Positions 51,773 to 61,408 of a stretch of 64,000 nt of DNA are shown one piece after another. The translations under genes and the position numbers were made by a program. This DNA is from BOG-908 sp963751795 (GTDB lineage: Bacteria; Pseudomonadota; Alphaproteobacteria; Acetobacterales; Acetobacteraceae). The notes beneath the pieces are model-generated. The model made no database searches. It was given only the letters and a program-made list of their open reading frames with translations, and was not told the DNA's origin. The first letter of the stretch is position 1. The number at the start of each line of letters is the position of its first letter. The stretch is taken from assembly GCA_963751795.1 (NCBI GenBank), contig CAVVVI010000002.1, positions 558,001 through 622,000 of the forward strand. Direction: 5' to 3'.

Positions 51773-52066
51773 ATGCCATTGCCGCCCACCCCCGAGCCGC
51801 CGGCCGATCCCCCGGCCGAGCGGCGAGCCGAGCCGGCTGCGCCCGGCACCGCCTCCAGCCAGGGCACCCTCGTGCAGGACGACCGCCCGCTGGCGCTGGA
51901 AGCCGGGGCGCCGTCGCGGCTGGCGTGGCGCGGCCTGCTGCTGGCGATGAGCGCCGCCGGCGTGGTCGGCGCGCTGCTGCTGTGGGCTTTCGGCCACTCC
52001 GCGCTGGCGGCGCGGCTTCTCGCCGGTGACGTACTCCTGATGTTTATCGTTTTGATGGCGTTGTAG
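51773..52066 (+). CDS. Small predicted membrane protein
   Basis: A 97-residue protein: a Pro/Ala-rich cytosolic N-terminus (MPLPPTPEPPADPPAERRAE), a polar linker, and two predicted transmembrane helices (LLLAMSAAGVVGALLLWAFG, LLAGDVLLMFIVLMAL). I do not recognise the family. It is upstream of the cyclic-di-GMP gene on the same strand by about 66 bases and could be part of its signalling membrane complex, but this is only context. Confidence 0.55.
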   Translation: MPLPPTPEPPADPPAERRAEPAAPGTASSQGTLVQDDRPLALEAGAPSRLAWRGLLLAMSAAGVVGALLLWAFGHSALAARLLAGDVLLMFIVLMAL

Positions 52067-52132
52067 TCCGATACGGGGCAGAGTAGGGCTCAGATCAGCC
52101 CGCGCCGCATCCCGGCAACCGGAGCACGCCCG

Positions 52133-53947
52133 ATGAACCTTGCCATGCAGGTGGCGCCACTACCGCCGGACGAGCCGGAGCGCCTGGCGGCGCTGGCCGC
52201 GATGCATGTGATGGACAGCGGGCCGGACAGCCGGTTCGACAGCTTCGTCCGGCTTGCCGCCAACCTCTACAACGTGCCGATCGCGCTGGTGTCTCTGGTG
52301 GACGCCAACCGGCAATGGTTCAAGGCCAGCCACGGGCTCGACGTCCGCCAGACCCCGCGCGACTACGCCTTCTGCAGCCATGCCATCCTCGATCCGGACG
52401 AGGTGATGGTCGTCGAGGACGCGGCCACCGATGCGCGCTTCGCCGGCAACCCGCTGGTCACCAACGATCCGGCCATACAATTCTATGCCGGGGCCACGGT
52501 CCGCTCGCCCTCGGGCCGCCCGCTGGGCACGCTGTGCGTGATCGACCGTGCGCCGCGCACCATGGATGCCGACGACCGCCTGCGGCTGCAGCAGCTGGCC
52601 GCCGGCGTATCAGCCCTGCTGGACCTGCATCGCCACGCCGTCGAGCTGCAGCGCGCCGCCACGCACGACAAGCTGACCGGCCTGGCCAACCGCGCGCTGT
52701 TCGATCACCGGCTGGAACTGGCGGTGGCCGACGCGCTGCTCGGCCGGCCCTGCACGCTGCTGCTGCTCGATCTCGACCGCTTCAAGCGCGTCAACGACAT
52801 GCTGGGCCACATGGCCGGCGACCAGCTGCTGCAGGCAGTGGCCGGCCGGCTGCGCGGCGCGGTGCGCGGCGCCGATCTGGTCGCGCGCTTCGGCGGCGAC
52901 GAGTTTGCCATCCTGATGGCCGAGCCAGCCGACGAGGCCGCCACCGCCGCCCTGGTGGACCGCATCCTGGCGGCGTTCGAAGCGCCGGTGCTGCTGGATG
53001 GCGAGAAGGTGTGGACGCAGACCTCGATCGGCGTGGCGCACTGCCCGCTGGATGCGCAGGGCGCCGGCGACCTGCTGCGCGCCGCCGACCAGGCGTTGTA
53101 CCAGGCCAAGCGGACCGGCAGCGGGCGGGCCGCGCTGGCCGGCGAACGCCGCGCCGCACCCGCCCCCCGCACGCCCGGGCAGGAGCTGGAGGCCGATCTG
53201 CGCGCCGCCCTGCAGGCCGGCGACGTCACCATCGCCTGGCAGCCTTTCGTCTCCACCCGCACCGGCGTGGTGGCCGGGTTCGAGGCGCTCACGCGCTGGC
53301 TGCGGCCCGGGCACGGCGCCGTGGAGCCGGCCGTGCTGATCCCGTTCGCCGAGGCGACCGCGCTGATCGCGCCGCTGGATTCGTGGATGCTGCAGGAAGC
53401 CTGCCGGCAGGCTGCGCTGTGGCCCAATGCGGCGCAGGTCTCGGTCAACCTCTCGGCCCATTGGTTCGCCGGCGCCGAGGTGGCCGCCGCCAATCTGGTG
53501 GCGCTGGTCGCCGAAACGCTGCGCGACACCGGGCTGGCGCCCGGGCGCCTGTGCCTGGAGATTACCGAACGCACGCTGATCAGCGCCAAGGACGTGGCGC
53601 GCGACCAGCTCGACGCGCTGCACGCGCTGGGCGTGCAGGTGGCACTCGATGATTTCGGCACCGGCTTCTCTTCGCTGGGTTACCTGCGCGACCTGCCGTT
53701 CGACATCATCAAGCTCGACCAGTCCTTCGTCGGTGTGCTGGGCAGCGATGCCCGTGCCGACCAGGTGGCCGGCGCCATCCTGGATCTGGGCCACCGGTTG
53801 GGCATGAAGGTGTGCGCCGAGGGCGTGGAGAGCCCGGCGCAGCTGGAATATTTGCGGGCGCATGGCTGCGAGCTGGCGCAGGGCTACCTGATCGGCCGCC
53901 CCTGCGCGGTGCCGGCCTTCGGCGTGGTCCAGGCCGCCGCCGCCTGA
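52133..53947 (+). CDS. GAF-GGDEF-EAL cyclic-di-GMP metabolism protein
   Basis: A 604-residue cytosolic signalling protein. GAF sensory domain (about 20-165, IALVSLVDANRQWFKASHGL, PLGTLCVID), diguanylate cyclase GGDEF (about 170-335, intact GGDEF 254-258 and I-site RGAD 245-248) and phosphodiesterase EAL (about 350-600, EAL 384-386, then NLSAHWF, EITERTLIS, LDDFGTGFSSLGYL, KLDQSFV and CAEGVES). Both catalytic motifs are intact, so both synthesis and degradation of cyclic-di-GMP are possible, with the GAF domain deciding. No membrane segment. Confidence 0.93.
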   Translation: MNLAMQVAPLPPDEPERLAALAAMHVMDSGPDSRFDSFVRLAANLYNVPIALVSLVDANRQWFKASHGLDVRQTPRDYAFCSHAILDPDEVMVVEDAATDARFAGNPLVTNDPAIQFYAGATVRSPSGRPLGTLCVIDRAPRTMDADDRLRLQQLAAGVSALLDLHRHAVELQRAATHDKLTGLANRALFDHRLELAVADALLGRPCTLLLLDLDRFKRVNDMLGHMAGDQLLQAVAGRLRGAVRGADLVARFGGDEFAILMAEPADEAATAALVDRILAAFEAPVLLDGEKVWTQTSIGVAHCPLDAQGAGDLLRAADQALYQAKRTGSGRAALAGERRAAPAPRTPGQELEADLRAALQAGDVTIAWQPFVSTRTGVVAGFEALTRWLRPGHGAVEPAVLIPFAEATALIAPLDSWMLQEACRQAALWPNAAQVSVNLSAHWFAGAEVAAANLVALVAETLRDTGLAPGRLCLEITERTLISAKDVARDQLDALHALGVQVALDDFGTGFSSLGYLRDLPFDIIKLDQSFVGVLGSDARADQVAGAILDLGHRLGMKVCAEGVESPAQLEYLRAHGCELAQGYLIGRPCAVPAFGVVQAAAA

Positions 53948-53973
53948 GGGGGAAGGCCGGATAGGCGCCGGCG

Positions 53974-55416
53974 CTAAAGCCCGGCTGCCCGCGCGATGAT
54001 GCCCGTGGTGCTCTCCCCCGCCACTAGGTCGGCCAGCACCACGCGGCCGCCGGCGGCCAGCACGATGTCGGCACCCACCACCTGCGCCACGGTGTAGTCG
54101 GCGCCCTTCACCAGCACGTCGGGCACCAGCGCGGTGATCAGCTCCAGCGGCGTGTCTTCTGCGAACCCCACCACGCAATCGACGTAGCGGATCGCCGCCA
54201 TCACCTGGGCGCGCTGTTTGAGCGTGTTCACCGGCCGGGTGGGGCCCTTCAGGCGCGCCACGCTGGCGTCGGTGTTCAGCGCCACCACCAGGCGGTCGCA
54301 GGCCTGTCGGGCGGTGGCGAGCAAGGCCACGTGGCCGGGATGCAGGATGTCGTAGCAGCCATTGGTGAAGCCCACGCGCAGGCCCTGCTCGCGCCAGAGC
54401 GCCACCATGCCGAGTGCGGCTTCCAGGCTCTGCAGGCCGGGCGCGCGGGCCCCGGCCAGCCCCTCGGCCTGTGCGGAGAGCTCGTGCAGCACCTCGGCAA
54501 TGTTGGCTGTGGCCGTGCCCAGCTTGCTGACCACCACGCCGGCCGCCGCGTTGGCCACGTGCATGGCCTGCGCCAGGCTGCGCCCGCTGGCATGGGCCAG
54601 CGCCAGCGTGGCGATCACCGTGTCGCCGGCGCCCGATACGTCGAACACTTCGCGCGCCCGCGCCGGCACCGTGGTCACCTCGCCGGAGCGCTCCACCAGG
54701 GTCATGCCGCGTTCGGACCGCGTGACCAGGATGGCGTCGGCCTCGCAGGCGGCAAGCAGCGCGCGGGCTGCGCCGGCGATCTCATCCTCGGTGACGAACC
54801 GGCCGCGCGCGGCGGCGGCGAATTCCTTGAGATTGGGGGTGATGCAGGTGGCCCCGCGGTAGCGGCTGAAATCGTCGCTTTTCGGATCGACGAACACCGG
54901 CACCCCGGCGCGGCGTGCGGCTGCGATCGCCTGGGCCACCACTTCGGGCGCCAGCGCGGATTTGCCGTAATCGGAGAGCACCATCGCCTGGCAACCCGGC
55001 AGGCTGGCACTGATGGCTTCGCTCAGCGCCGCCGCCTCCTCCTCGAATAGCGCGGCGCCGCTCTCGTCATCGGCGCGCACCACCTGCTGGCGGCCGGCGA
55101 TGAAGCGCGTCTTGCAGATCGTCGGCCGCCGCGTGCTGGCCACCAGGGCGGGCGCGATGCCAGGCCGCGCGGCGAGGATCTGGCGTAGCCGCTCGCCCGC
55201 CTCGTCCTGCCCGATCAGACCGACCAGCACGGCGCGCGCGCCCAGCGAGGCGACGTTGCAGGCGACGTTCCCCGCCCCGCCCGGCATCTCGCGCGTCTCG
55301 CGCAGCCGCAGCACCGGCACGGGTGCCTCGGGCGAGATCCGCTCGATGTCGCCATGCACGAAGCGGTCGAGCATCACGTCGCCCACGCACAGCACCGTCA
55401 GACCGCTGAAATCCAC
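53974..55416 (-). CDS. hldE: Bifunctional heptose kinase/adenylyltransferase HldE
   Basis: A 480-residue fusion for ADP-heptose of LPS core. Domain 1 (about 1-320) is a ribokinase-fold D-beta-D-heptose 7-phosphate kinase: LCVGDVMLDRFVHGDIERIS, GGAGNVACNVASLGA, and FDVSGAGDTVIATLALA (catalytic Asp). Domain 2 is the 1-phosphate adenylyltransferase: VGFTNGCYDILHPGHVALL and LNTDASVARLKGPTRPVN. The start is inferred as the GTG at 55414-55416, spaced five bases from GGGG; the first GTG (55422) overlaps that ribosome site. The E. coli enzyme has 477 residues. Confidence 0.94.
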   Translation of the reverse strand: MDFSGLTVLCVGDVMLDRFVHGDIERISPEAPVPVLRLRETREMPGGAGNVACNVASLGARAVLVGLIGQDEAGERLRQILAARPGIAPALVASTRRPTICKTRFIAGRQQVVRADDESGAALFEEEAAALSEAISASLPGCQAMVLSDYGKSALAPEVVAQAIAAARRAGVPVFVDPKSDDFSRYRGATCITPNLKEFAAAARGRFVTEDEIAGAARALLAACEADAILVTRSERGMTLVERSGEVTTVPARAREVFDVSGAGDTVIATLALAHASGRSLAQAMHVANAAAGVVVSKLGTATANIAEVLHELSAQAEGLAGARAPGLQSLEAALGMVALWREQGLRVGFTNGCYDILHPGHVALLATARQACDRLVVALNTDASVARLKGPTRPVNTLKQRAQVMAAIRYVDCVVGFAEDTPLELITALVPDVLVKGADYTVAQVVGADIVLAAGGRVVLADLVAGESTTGIIARAAGL

Positions 55417-55591
55417 ATCCACCCCTTCTGCAAGCCGCCGGGCGCGCCGGGCATCGCCGGCCTGTAGAGGGGCTTTGACACTATTTATCAACAGCAAGCG
55501 GCAAACGACACCGCGGCGCAGCAAGCGCCTGCGATGCCGATTGATTTTCGGTTCACAAATCGTCAGAACATAAAGACGTGACGGGGGTTAC

Positions 55592-57178
55592 ATGACCAGA
55601 CGGGTAGTCTTCGCCGGGGGTGTACAGGCCCGCGCGCTGGCCAAGGCCTACCGGCTCGACATCGCAGGCGATACCGACGAGGACGTGTTCTTCATCGGCG
55701 GCGAGGCGCTGGCCCGCGAGGCCGCCCACCGCGTGATCGCCTCGGCCGATATCGTGGTGACTGACCTGACCGAGGCCGGCGAGACGGTGCCCGACAGCCT
55801 GATCTCCGCCAACGCCGAACGCATCGCCGTGCCGGTGGTGCGCGCCGATTTCCTGTGGCCGTTCGCCGGCTCGCCGCACCCGCAGAACCGCGGCACCGAC
55901 GCGCTGCCCGCCGGCCCCTACCCGGCCGAGTTCGGCGACCTTTTCCTCGACACCATGCTGGCCGACAAGGTCGGCGAGGATGAGGCGGTACGGCGCTATT
56001 TGGCGCTCGACATCGCCCACGAGGCCGGGCTGGACGGCCTGCTCACCCAGGCGCTGTCCCATTTGTCGGTGCTCGATGCTCGCTCCGGGTTCGACCTGGC
56101 CAGCTACGTCGCCGACGAGTTCCGGGTGCAAAACCTGTTCGCCACCACCGAGCGGCTGCGCCTGCCGCTGTTCCGGCACATCGCGGCTTCGGTGTTCACC
56201 CGCATGGGCGTGGCGCGGCTGCGGGCCGAGACGCTGATGGAAGCCCACTTCACGCCGGGCGCCATGCCGATCCATCCCGGCGTGCTGCGGCATTTCGGCA
56301 TGGCGGCACCGCTGCCGGACCACCGCTACCCTGTGCTGGACGAAGGCGCCTTCACCTTCGAGCAGTATTGCCGGCGCTACATGCGCTACGAGTGGAACGA
56401 GCGGCTGCACGCGGCGATGAAGCTCGCCCAGTCCAACCCTGCCGAGGCGATCCCACTGCTGCGCCAGGCACTCGACATCTCGCCCGGCTCGCGCGCCGGG
56501 CTGCTGGCGTTGGAAGACGCCGAACGTGCGGTGGCCGAAGCGGCCAAGGTGGCGCCGCTGGTCATCCCCTCCAGCACCGCCATTGCACCCTCGGCCGCGC
56601 CCGAGGCGCCGATCTACGCGCCGGTGAGCGCGCCGCTGCCCGACAATCACGCGACCAGCGGGCTGATGCCGGGCAGCCTGCCGGTGCGCAAGGTGCCGGC
56701 TGCCCCGGCCGGCGCGGCGGCCCCGGTATTCGCGCCCACCAGCCTGGGCAAGCTGCCCTTCACCTCCGAAGCCGCTGCCGGCAGCCCCGATTCTGCCGGC
56801 GAGGCGGATGCGGCAGGGGCCGTGTTCGATCCGGCCAATCCGGACTTCATCATTGCCGGCGGCGATGAGGAGGAAGCCCCGGAGCAGCAGCCTTACGTGG
56901 AACTGCCGCAATTCGGCAGCTTCGCCGATCCGCCGGAAGCCCCGGCCGCGCCGGCCGCCCGCGGGCGCTACGTTCCGCTGCCGCCATCCGAGGAGCTGAT
57001 CGAGGTGCTGCCCCGCATGCTGCCCAACACGCGCGGCCTGGCCGGCACGGTCGATTCACCGTTCTCCGCCATGCCGGAAACCATGCCGCCGCCGCCGCTG
57101 CGCCCCGTGTTGCCGCCGGAGCTGCAGCCCGATAACGAGCCGCGCGGCCTGGTCGGGCGGCTGTTCGGGCCGAAATAG
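55592..57178 (+). CDS. WcbI-like protein with long disordered C-terminal tail
   Basis: A 528-residue protein. Residues about 1-300 resemble WcbI polysaccharide-biosynthesis proteins: ADIVVTDLTEAGETVPDSLI, IAVPVVRADFLWPFAGSPHP, PAGPYPAEFGDLFLDTML and a helical remainder with YLALDIAHEAGL. The usual WcbI N-terminal GNCQ motif reads GGVQ, so the Cys is missing. Residues about 320-528 are Pro/Ala-rich and likely disordered, ending in GLVGRLFGPK. It may be a structural or regulatory relative rather than an active transferase. Divergent from hldE. Confidence 0.55.
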   Translation: MTRRVVFAGGVQARALAKAYRLDIAGDTDEDVFFIGGEALAREAAHRVIASADIVVTDLTEAGETVPDSLISANAERIAVPVVRADFLWPFAGSPHPQNRGTDALPAGPYPAEFGDLFLDTMLADKVGEDEAVRRYLALDIAHEAGLDGLLTQALSHLSVLDARSGFDLASYVADEFRVQNLFATTERLRLPLFRHIAASVFTRMGVARLRAETLMEAHFTPGAMPIHPGVLRHFGMAAPLPDHRYPVLDEGAFTFEQYCRRYMRYEWNERLHAAMKLAQSNPAEAIPLLRQALDISPGSRAGLLALEDAERAVAEAAKVAPLVIPSSTAIAPSAAPEAPIYAPVSAPLPDNHATSGLMPGSLPVRKVPAAPAGAAAPVFAPTSLGKLPFTSEAAAGSPDSAGEADAAGAVFDPANPDFIIAGGDEEEAPEQQPYVELPQFGSFADPPEAPAAPAARGRYVPLPPSEELIEVLPRMLPNTRGLAGTVDSPFSAMPETMPPPPLRPVLPPELQPDNEPRGLVGRLFGPK

Positions 57179-57199
57179 CCGGCCGGCACGCGGCAGCGT

Positions 57200-57652
57200 T
57201 CAGGCGTCGGCCCGCACCACGACGCTGCCCGCCATGATGTCGTGCAGGGCCTCGCCGCGCGGCATCCACAGCGAAAGCATGCAGCCGGCGCCGAACGGCA
57301 GCACGGAGGCCAGCTTGGCCAGGTTACGCCAGAGCGCCGCGCCGAGCCCGATCGGGCTGCCGTCGCGCCGCCGCACGCAGAGCAGCATCACGACCTTGCC
57401 CGGCGTGGCGCCGATGCCGGCTTCAAACGCGGCGTAGTAGAGCAGGGCGGCCAGCGGCCGCAGCATCCAGCCGAACGCGGTCAGGTTGGCGATCTCGATG
57501 CCGTCACGCGCGCAGAGCGCGATCATGGCCGATAGCCCTGCGCCGGTGGAGAACCATAGCAGCGCCGCATCGATCAGCGTTGCCGCAAGCCGGGCGCCCG
57601 GCCCGGCCTGCACCGCCTGGCGCACCACACCGAAATTTGCAGCATACGACAT
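57200..57652 (-). CDS. RDD-family membrane protein
   Basis: A 150-residue protein with about three hydrophobic helices. The RDD signature is AGPGARLAATLIDAALLW (R-x-x-A-x-x-I-D) early on, followed by PGKVVMLLCVRRRDGSP and the late EALHDIMAGSVVV. The family is common and of varied, mostly unknown function. Convergent with the WcbI-like gene by 21 bases; upstream of surA's end on the same strand. Confidence 0.85.
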   Translation of the reverse strand: MSYAANFGVVRQAVQAGPGARLAATLIDAALLWFSTGAGLSAMIALCARDGIEIANLTAFGWMLRPLAALLYYAAFEAGIGATPGKVVMLLCVRRRDGSPIGLGAALWRNLAKLASVLPFGAGCMLSLWMPRGEALHDIMAGSVVVRADA

Positions 57653-57703
57653 GCAACTTGCCTAGCATGCCCGCCGTGCCCGCGGCTACTCCGGGCTGCC
57701 GGT

Positions 57704-59038
57704 TCAGCTCCGCTGATCGATCAGTGCGCGCCGCTTGAGGTCCTGCTGCAACTGCCGCGAGGCAAGCTCCACGCGCTGCTCAAGCAACTGGTTGGCGATG
57801 TCGTCATGCGTCATCGCCGCCATGTTCTTCTGCTCGCGCTGGCACACCATCACCACCAGGATACCGTCATTGGTCACCAGGGCCTTGCTGGCCTGGCCGG
57901 GCTGCAGCGCGCCCAGCAGCTGCTGCATCGGGCCGCTCAGCCGGTCGAGCCGCACCGGGCCGGGATCGGAGGGGCGCTTGCCGCCGGCGGCCGCGTTGGC
58001 GGCCTCGATATCGGTGCAGCTATGGGCGGATTTCGACAGTGCCTGGCCGTCGGTCAGCGCCTTGCGCTGCTCGGGCGTCGGGTTGGCCGGATCGAGCGCG
58101 CTGCTGAAGGGGTAGAACGCCTGGCGCAGGGTCAGCACGGTGGCCAGGTCCGAACCGACCAGGCGCTTGTCCTGCAGCGTCACCACGTCGTAACCGCCGG
58201 CCACGCGCACCGGATTGCTGATGGCGCCCACCGGCATCTGGCTGACCAGGTTGGCCACCGTGGGGTCGAGCTGGTCGGGCCGCACCCAACCTAGCGTGCC
58301 GCCTTCCAGCGCCGTCTGGCTCTGGCTGAACTCGGCGGCCACGATGCCGAACGGCGCGCCCGCGTGCAGCTGGGCGATGACGGTGTCGGCGAATTTCTTG
58401 GCGTCGCTGAGATGGGCCGGGTCCTCGGCGGCCACGAAGATTTCGCCTAGCCGGTACTGCGGCTTGCCCTGCTCGGCGCGGAACAGCTTTTCCTGCTCGG
58501 CGATCTCGCCCGGCGTGATGCGGCCGCGTTCGCTGATCTCCTGGCGCAGCACGCGCGTCCAGCCGAGCTGGGTGCGGATCTGCGCGATCAGCGTGGAGCG
58601 CGAGACGCCCTGGCCGGACAGTTTTTCCTGCAATCCGCCGGGCGGCAGGTGGTTGCGCTGTTCGATGTCATGGATCGCGCGCGCGACGTCGGCATCGGGC
58701 ACGGCGATCTTGCGATGCTGGATTTCCTGCATCTGCAGCCGGTCTTCGATCAGCTGGCGGGTGATCTGCGGCCGCAGCAGCTTCAGCGTCTCCGGCGCGA
58801 TCGGCTGGCCGGTGGTCAGCGCGAACAGCCGTGCGCGGTTGGTGACGTCGGCGGCGGTGATCACGTCGCCATTGACCACCGCCACGATCCCGTCGGCGGG
58901 CTGCGCGGTGGTGGCCGGCTGCGCCGGGTGGGCGGCGGCGGCCGGCGCCGGATGGGCCGGGCTGGCCGGCAGGGCCAAGGCAGGCAGCGCAGGCAATGCG
59001 GTGGAGACGAGCAAAGCGAGAAGGAACGGGCGCATCAT
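57704..59038 (-). CDS. surA: Periplasmic chaperone SurA (PpiC-type)
   Basis: A 444-residue SurA-like foldase. It has a signal peptide (FLLALLVSTALPALPALALP), an Ala/Pro linker, a SurA_N domain (GIVAVVNGDVITAADVTNRA, LIEDRLQMQEIQH) and one PpiC rotamase domain (PQYRLGEIFVAAED, EFSQSQTALEGGTLGWVRPD). The C-terminal tail is helical. It escorts outer-membrane proteins such as LptD. Last gene of the lptF-lptG-lptD-surA cluster, 78 bases after lptD. The usual pdxA and ksgA neighbours do not follow. Confidence 0.93.
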   Translation of the reverse strand: MMRPFLLALLVSTALPALPALALPASPAHPAPAAAAHPAQPATTAQPADGIVAVVNGDVITAADVTNRARLFALTTGQPIAPETLKLLRPQITRQLIEDRLQMQEIQHRKIAVPDADVARAIHDIEQRNHLPPGGLQEKLSGQGVSRSTLIAQIRTQLGWTRVLRQEISERGRITPGEIAEQEKLFRAEQGKPQYRLGEIFVAAEDPAHLSDAKKFADTVIAQLHAGAPFGIVAAEFSQSQTALEGGTLGWVRPDQLDPTVANLVSQMPVGAISNPVRVAGGYDVVTLQDKRLVGSDLATVLTLRQAFYPFSSALDPANPTPEQRKALTDGQALSKSAHSCTDIEAANAAAGGKRPSDPGPVRLDRLSGPMQQLLGALQPGQASKALVTNDGILVVMVCQREQKNMAAMTHDDIANQLLEQRVELASRQLQQDLKRRALIDQRS

Positions 59039-59116
59039 GTGACCTTTCGGACGGTCAAGGTGGGGGCGGCAGAGCGGATGGCAGCGTGCGGCACGGGCCG
59101 GCGGCAGGGCGGGCTG

Positions 59117-61408
59117 CTAGCCATTGACGCCGAACCCGCCGAGGGATTTCAGCGTGATGGTGAACAGCACAGTGGTATCGCCGTTATCACCGGCGATGGA
59201 CGTGAAGCGGCGATTGGCGAACACGTCGAAGATCGCGCATTCGTTCTCCCACCGTATGTCGCCGCCTGCGGCCACGAGCCGTCCGGTCTCCACGTTGCGC
59301 CGCGCGCTCAGATTGAGCGTGTATTGGCTGAAGCGTGACGAGAACCCGGCCGTGACTTCCTGGCGCGGCGTGAAGATCGAGGTGGCGACAGGGTTGAACA
59401 GGCCCGGCGTGAGCGCGAAGGGCAGGTTGAAGTTGTTGATATAGAGCAGGTACGGATTGTCCGAGCTGTAGATATAGCCGAGATCGAACCGGGCGATCGG
59501 CAGGCCGAAGGCGGTTATGGCGTCGGCGAAGCGGATGTCGCCATTGGTGTGGTCAACGCGGGTGCGGGCGGTGAACTCAATCAGCGCGTTGGGAACGTAG
59601 CTGACGCGGCCGACAATGTCGGAGAGATGGTTGCTGCGTTCGAAGCCGTTGAAGGGCTGGAATTGCGGCGTGAGGTTGTGATCGACATGCTGCTGGTAGG
59701 AGGCGCCGACCAGTCCCTCCAGCTTGGCGCCGTCGGCCATCGTCCACGCGCCGCGCAGCGCCGCGTTCACCCGCACGCCGCCATCGTAGCGGTCGTAGCC
59801 GTTGAAGCGGTTCAGCTGGAACAGCGTGGCGTCGGTGAACTCGTAATCCAGCGAATCCTCGTTGGGGATGTTGGCGCGCCGGCTGTTGCCGCTCTGCGGC
59901 GCGGCGATCACCTGCACGATGGGTTCGATCACCTGATAGCCGCCCTGCGTTCCGGCGGCGCGCACCACCGGCCAGGACAGGCGCAGCGCCACCTGCACCT
60001 GGCCGTGCACGCCGCGCGCCACATCGTCGGTCTGGTAGTTCGGCTGGCCGTTCAGCACATTGGCGCTGTAGGCGGCGCCGGCGGCCTGCGCGGTGAACAG
60101 CCACTGATCGCCCAGCCGGCCGGCGAAAGGCCGGTCCCATTGCAGCCTGGCGCCCAGCTGCTGATCGTTGGTGCCGACGTCGCGCAGCAGGTTCCAGAAC
60201 ATCGTATCGAAGCTCAGCCGCCCGCCCAGCGCGTCGGGCTGGCCCACGAAGCTGTATTGGTAGCGCGGCAGCACGTAGGGCAGCAGGCTCTGGTTGATGC
60301 TGGAATTGAGGCCCTGGTAGCTGCGCACATCCAGCTTGGCGTAGGAGCCGACGCCGAACCCTTCGATGAACAGCTGGCTGGCGAGCACGTTGGCGCCGTA
60401 GCCGGGCACCTGGAAATCGCGCAGGTAGCGCACCGAGCTGCCCAGATTCACGTCGAAGCCGTAGCGCCACGTGTCGTTGTAGTCGAACAGACCGTGGCCG
60501 AAGAAATAGCCGCCGGTGGTGCCCTGGTCGCGTGCCACGGCGCCATCCAGGCGCAGCGTGCCGAAGTTGAACGCGCGGTTGTACAGCGCCTCGATCTGCG
60601 GCCCCTGCAGCGTGCCTGCCGTGCCCGTCAGCGTCAGGTCGGATTGGTCGTCGAGCACTAAATAGTAGGGCTGGCGGATGAACGTGCCGAGATAGTGGTC
60701 GCTCACGCCGATGCTGGGTGCCAGCAGGCCGCTCTGCCGCTTCACCGACGGATCGGACTGCGAGAAATACGGCAGATAGAGCACCGGGAAGCCATACACA
60801 TCGAGCGTGGCATCCTTGTACTCGATGCGCTTGTTCTCGAGGTCCTGCGTCATCTGGAAGGCGCGGATCTGCCACAGCGGTGCCGCGTCGGGATGCTTGG
60901 CGCACACGTCGCAGGTGGAATAGACGCCGCGGCTCATGATGTTGAGCTTGCCTTCGGTGCGCCGCGCGCCGTTGGCCGCCAGCTTGGCATTCTGCGCCAG
61001 CAGGCCGCGCATCGCCGTCAGCACGCCGTTGCGCATGCCCTGCGTCAGTTCCGCGTAATCGGCGAACAGAACCTGGCCGTCGGGCTCCACGATGACGACG
61101 TGGCCGTAGGCAGCCGCGACATTGGTGTTGCGGTCGAAGGTCACGCGGTCGGCGCGCAACACGTGGTCGTTCTGCCACGCCTCGACATGGCCATCGGCGC
61201 TCACCAGGCCGTTGGTCTTGTCGTAGGTGACGCTGTCGGCCTGGAAGGTGACGGGCGTGTTGCCCGAGACCGGCTGGTCGTTGAGGTTGACCGACGGGAA
61301 ATGCTGGGCCGGCGCCCGGTATTGGCCATGGGCGGCCGAGCAGGCCAGCAGCGTCAGGCAGCCGGCCTTGGGCAGGCTCAAGGCGGCCAGTCTTGCGCGC
61401 CGGCCCAC
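59117..61408 (-). CDS. lptD: LPS-assembly protein LptD
   Basis: A 763-residue outer-membrane LPS translocon. A signal peptide is followed by an OstA/LptA-like beta-taco domain (VTFQADSVTYDKTNGLVSAD and later VLRADRVTFDRNTNVAAAYG), then the beta-barrel. STCDVCAKHPDAAPLWQIRA is the alphaproteobacterial Cys-x-x-Cys site likely used for the disulfide; a later Cys is in ENECAIFDVF. The start GTG 61408 directly follows the lptG stop. The periplasmic domain bridges to LptA. Confidence 0.95.
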   Translation of the reverse strand: MGRRARLAALSLPKAGCLTLLACSAAHGQYRAPAQHFPSVNLNDQPVSGNTPVTFQADSVTYDKTNGLVSADGHVEAWQNDHVLRADRVTFDRNTNVAAAYGHVVIVEPDGQVLFADYAELTQGMRNGVLTAMRGLLAQNAKLAANGARRTEGKLNIMSRGVYSTCDVCAKHPDAAPLWQIRAFQMTQDLENKRIEYKDATLDVYGFPVLYLPYFSQSDPSVKRQSGLLAPSIGVSDHYLGTFIRQPYYLVLDDQSDLTLTGTAGTLQGPQIEALYNRAFNFGTLRLDGAVARDQGTTGGYFFGHGLFDYNDTWRYGFDVNLGSSVRYLRDFQVPGYGANVLASQLFIEGFGVGSYAKLDVRSYQGLNSSINQSLLPYVLPRYQYSFVGQPDALGGRLSFDTMFWNLLRDVGTNDQQLGARLQWDRPFAGRLGDQWLFTAQAAGAAYSANVLNGQPNYQTDDVARGVHGQVQVALRLSWPVVRAAGTQGGYQVIEPIVQVIAAPQSGNSRRANIPNEDSLDYEFTDATLFQLNRFNGYDRYDGGVRVNAALRGAWTMADGAKLEGLVGASYQQHVDHNLTPQFQPFNGFERSNHLSDIVGRVSYVPNALIEFTARTRVDHTNGDIRFADAITAFGLPIARFDLGYIYSSDNPYLLYINNFNLPFALTPGLFNPVATSIFTPRQEVTAGFSSRFSQYTLNLSARRNVETGRLVAAGGDIRWENECAIFDVFANRRFTSIAGDNGDTTVLFTITLKSLGGFGVNG

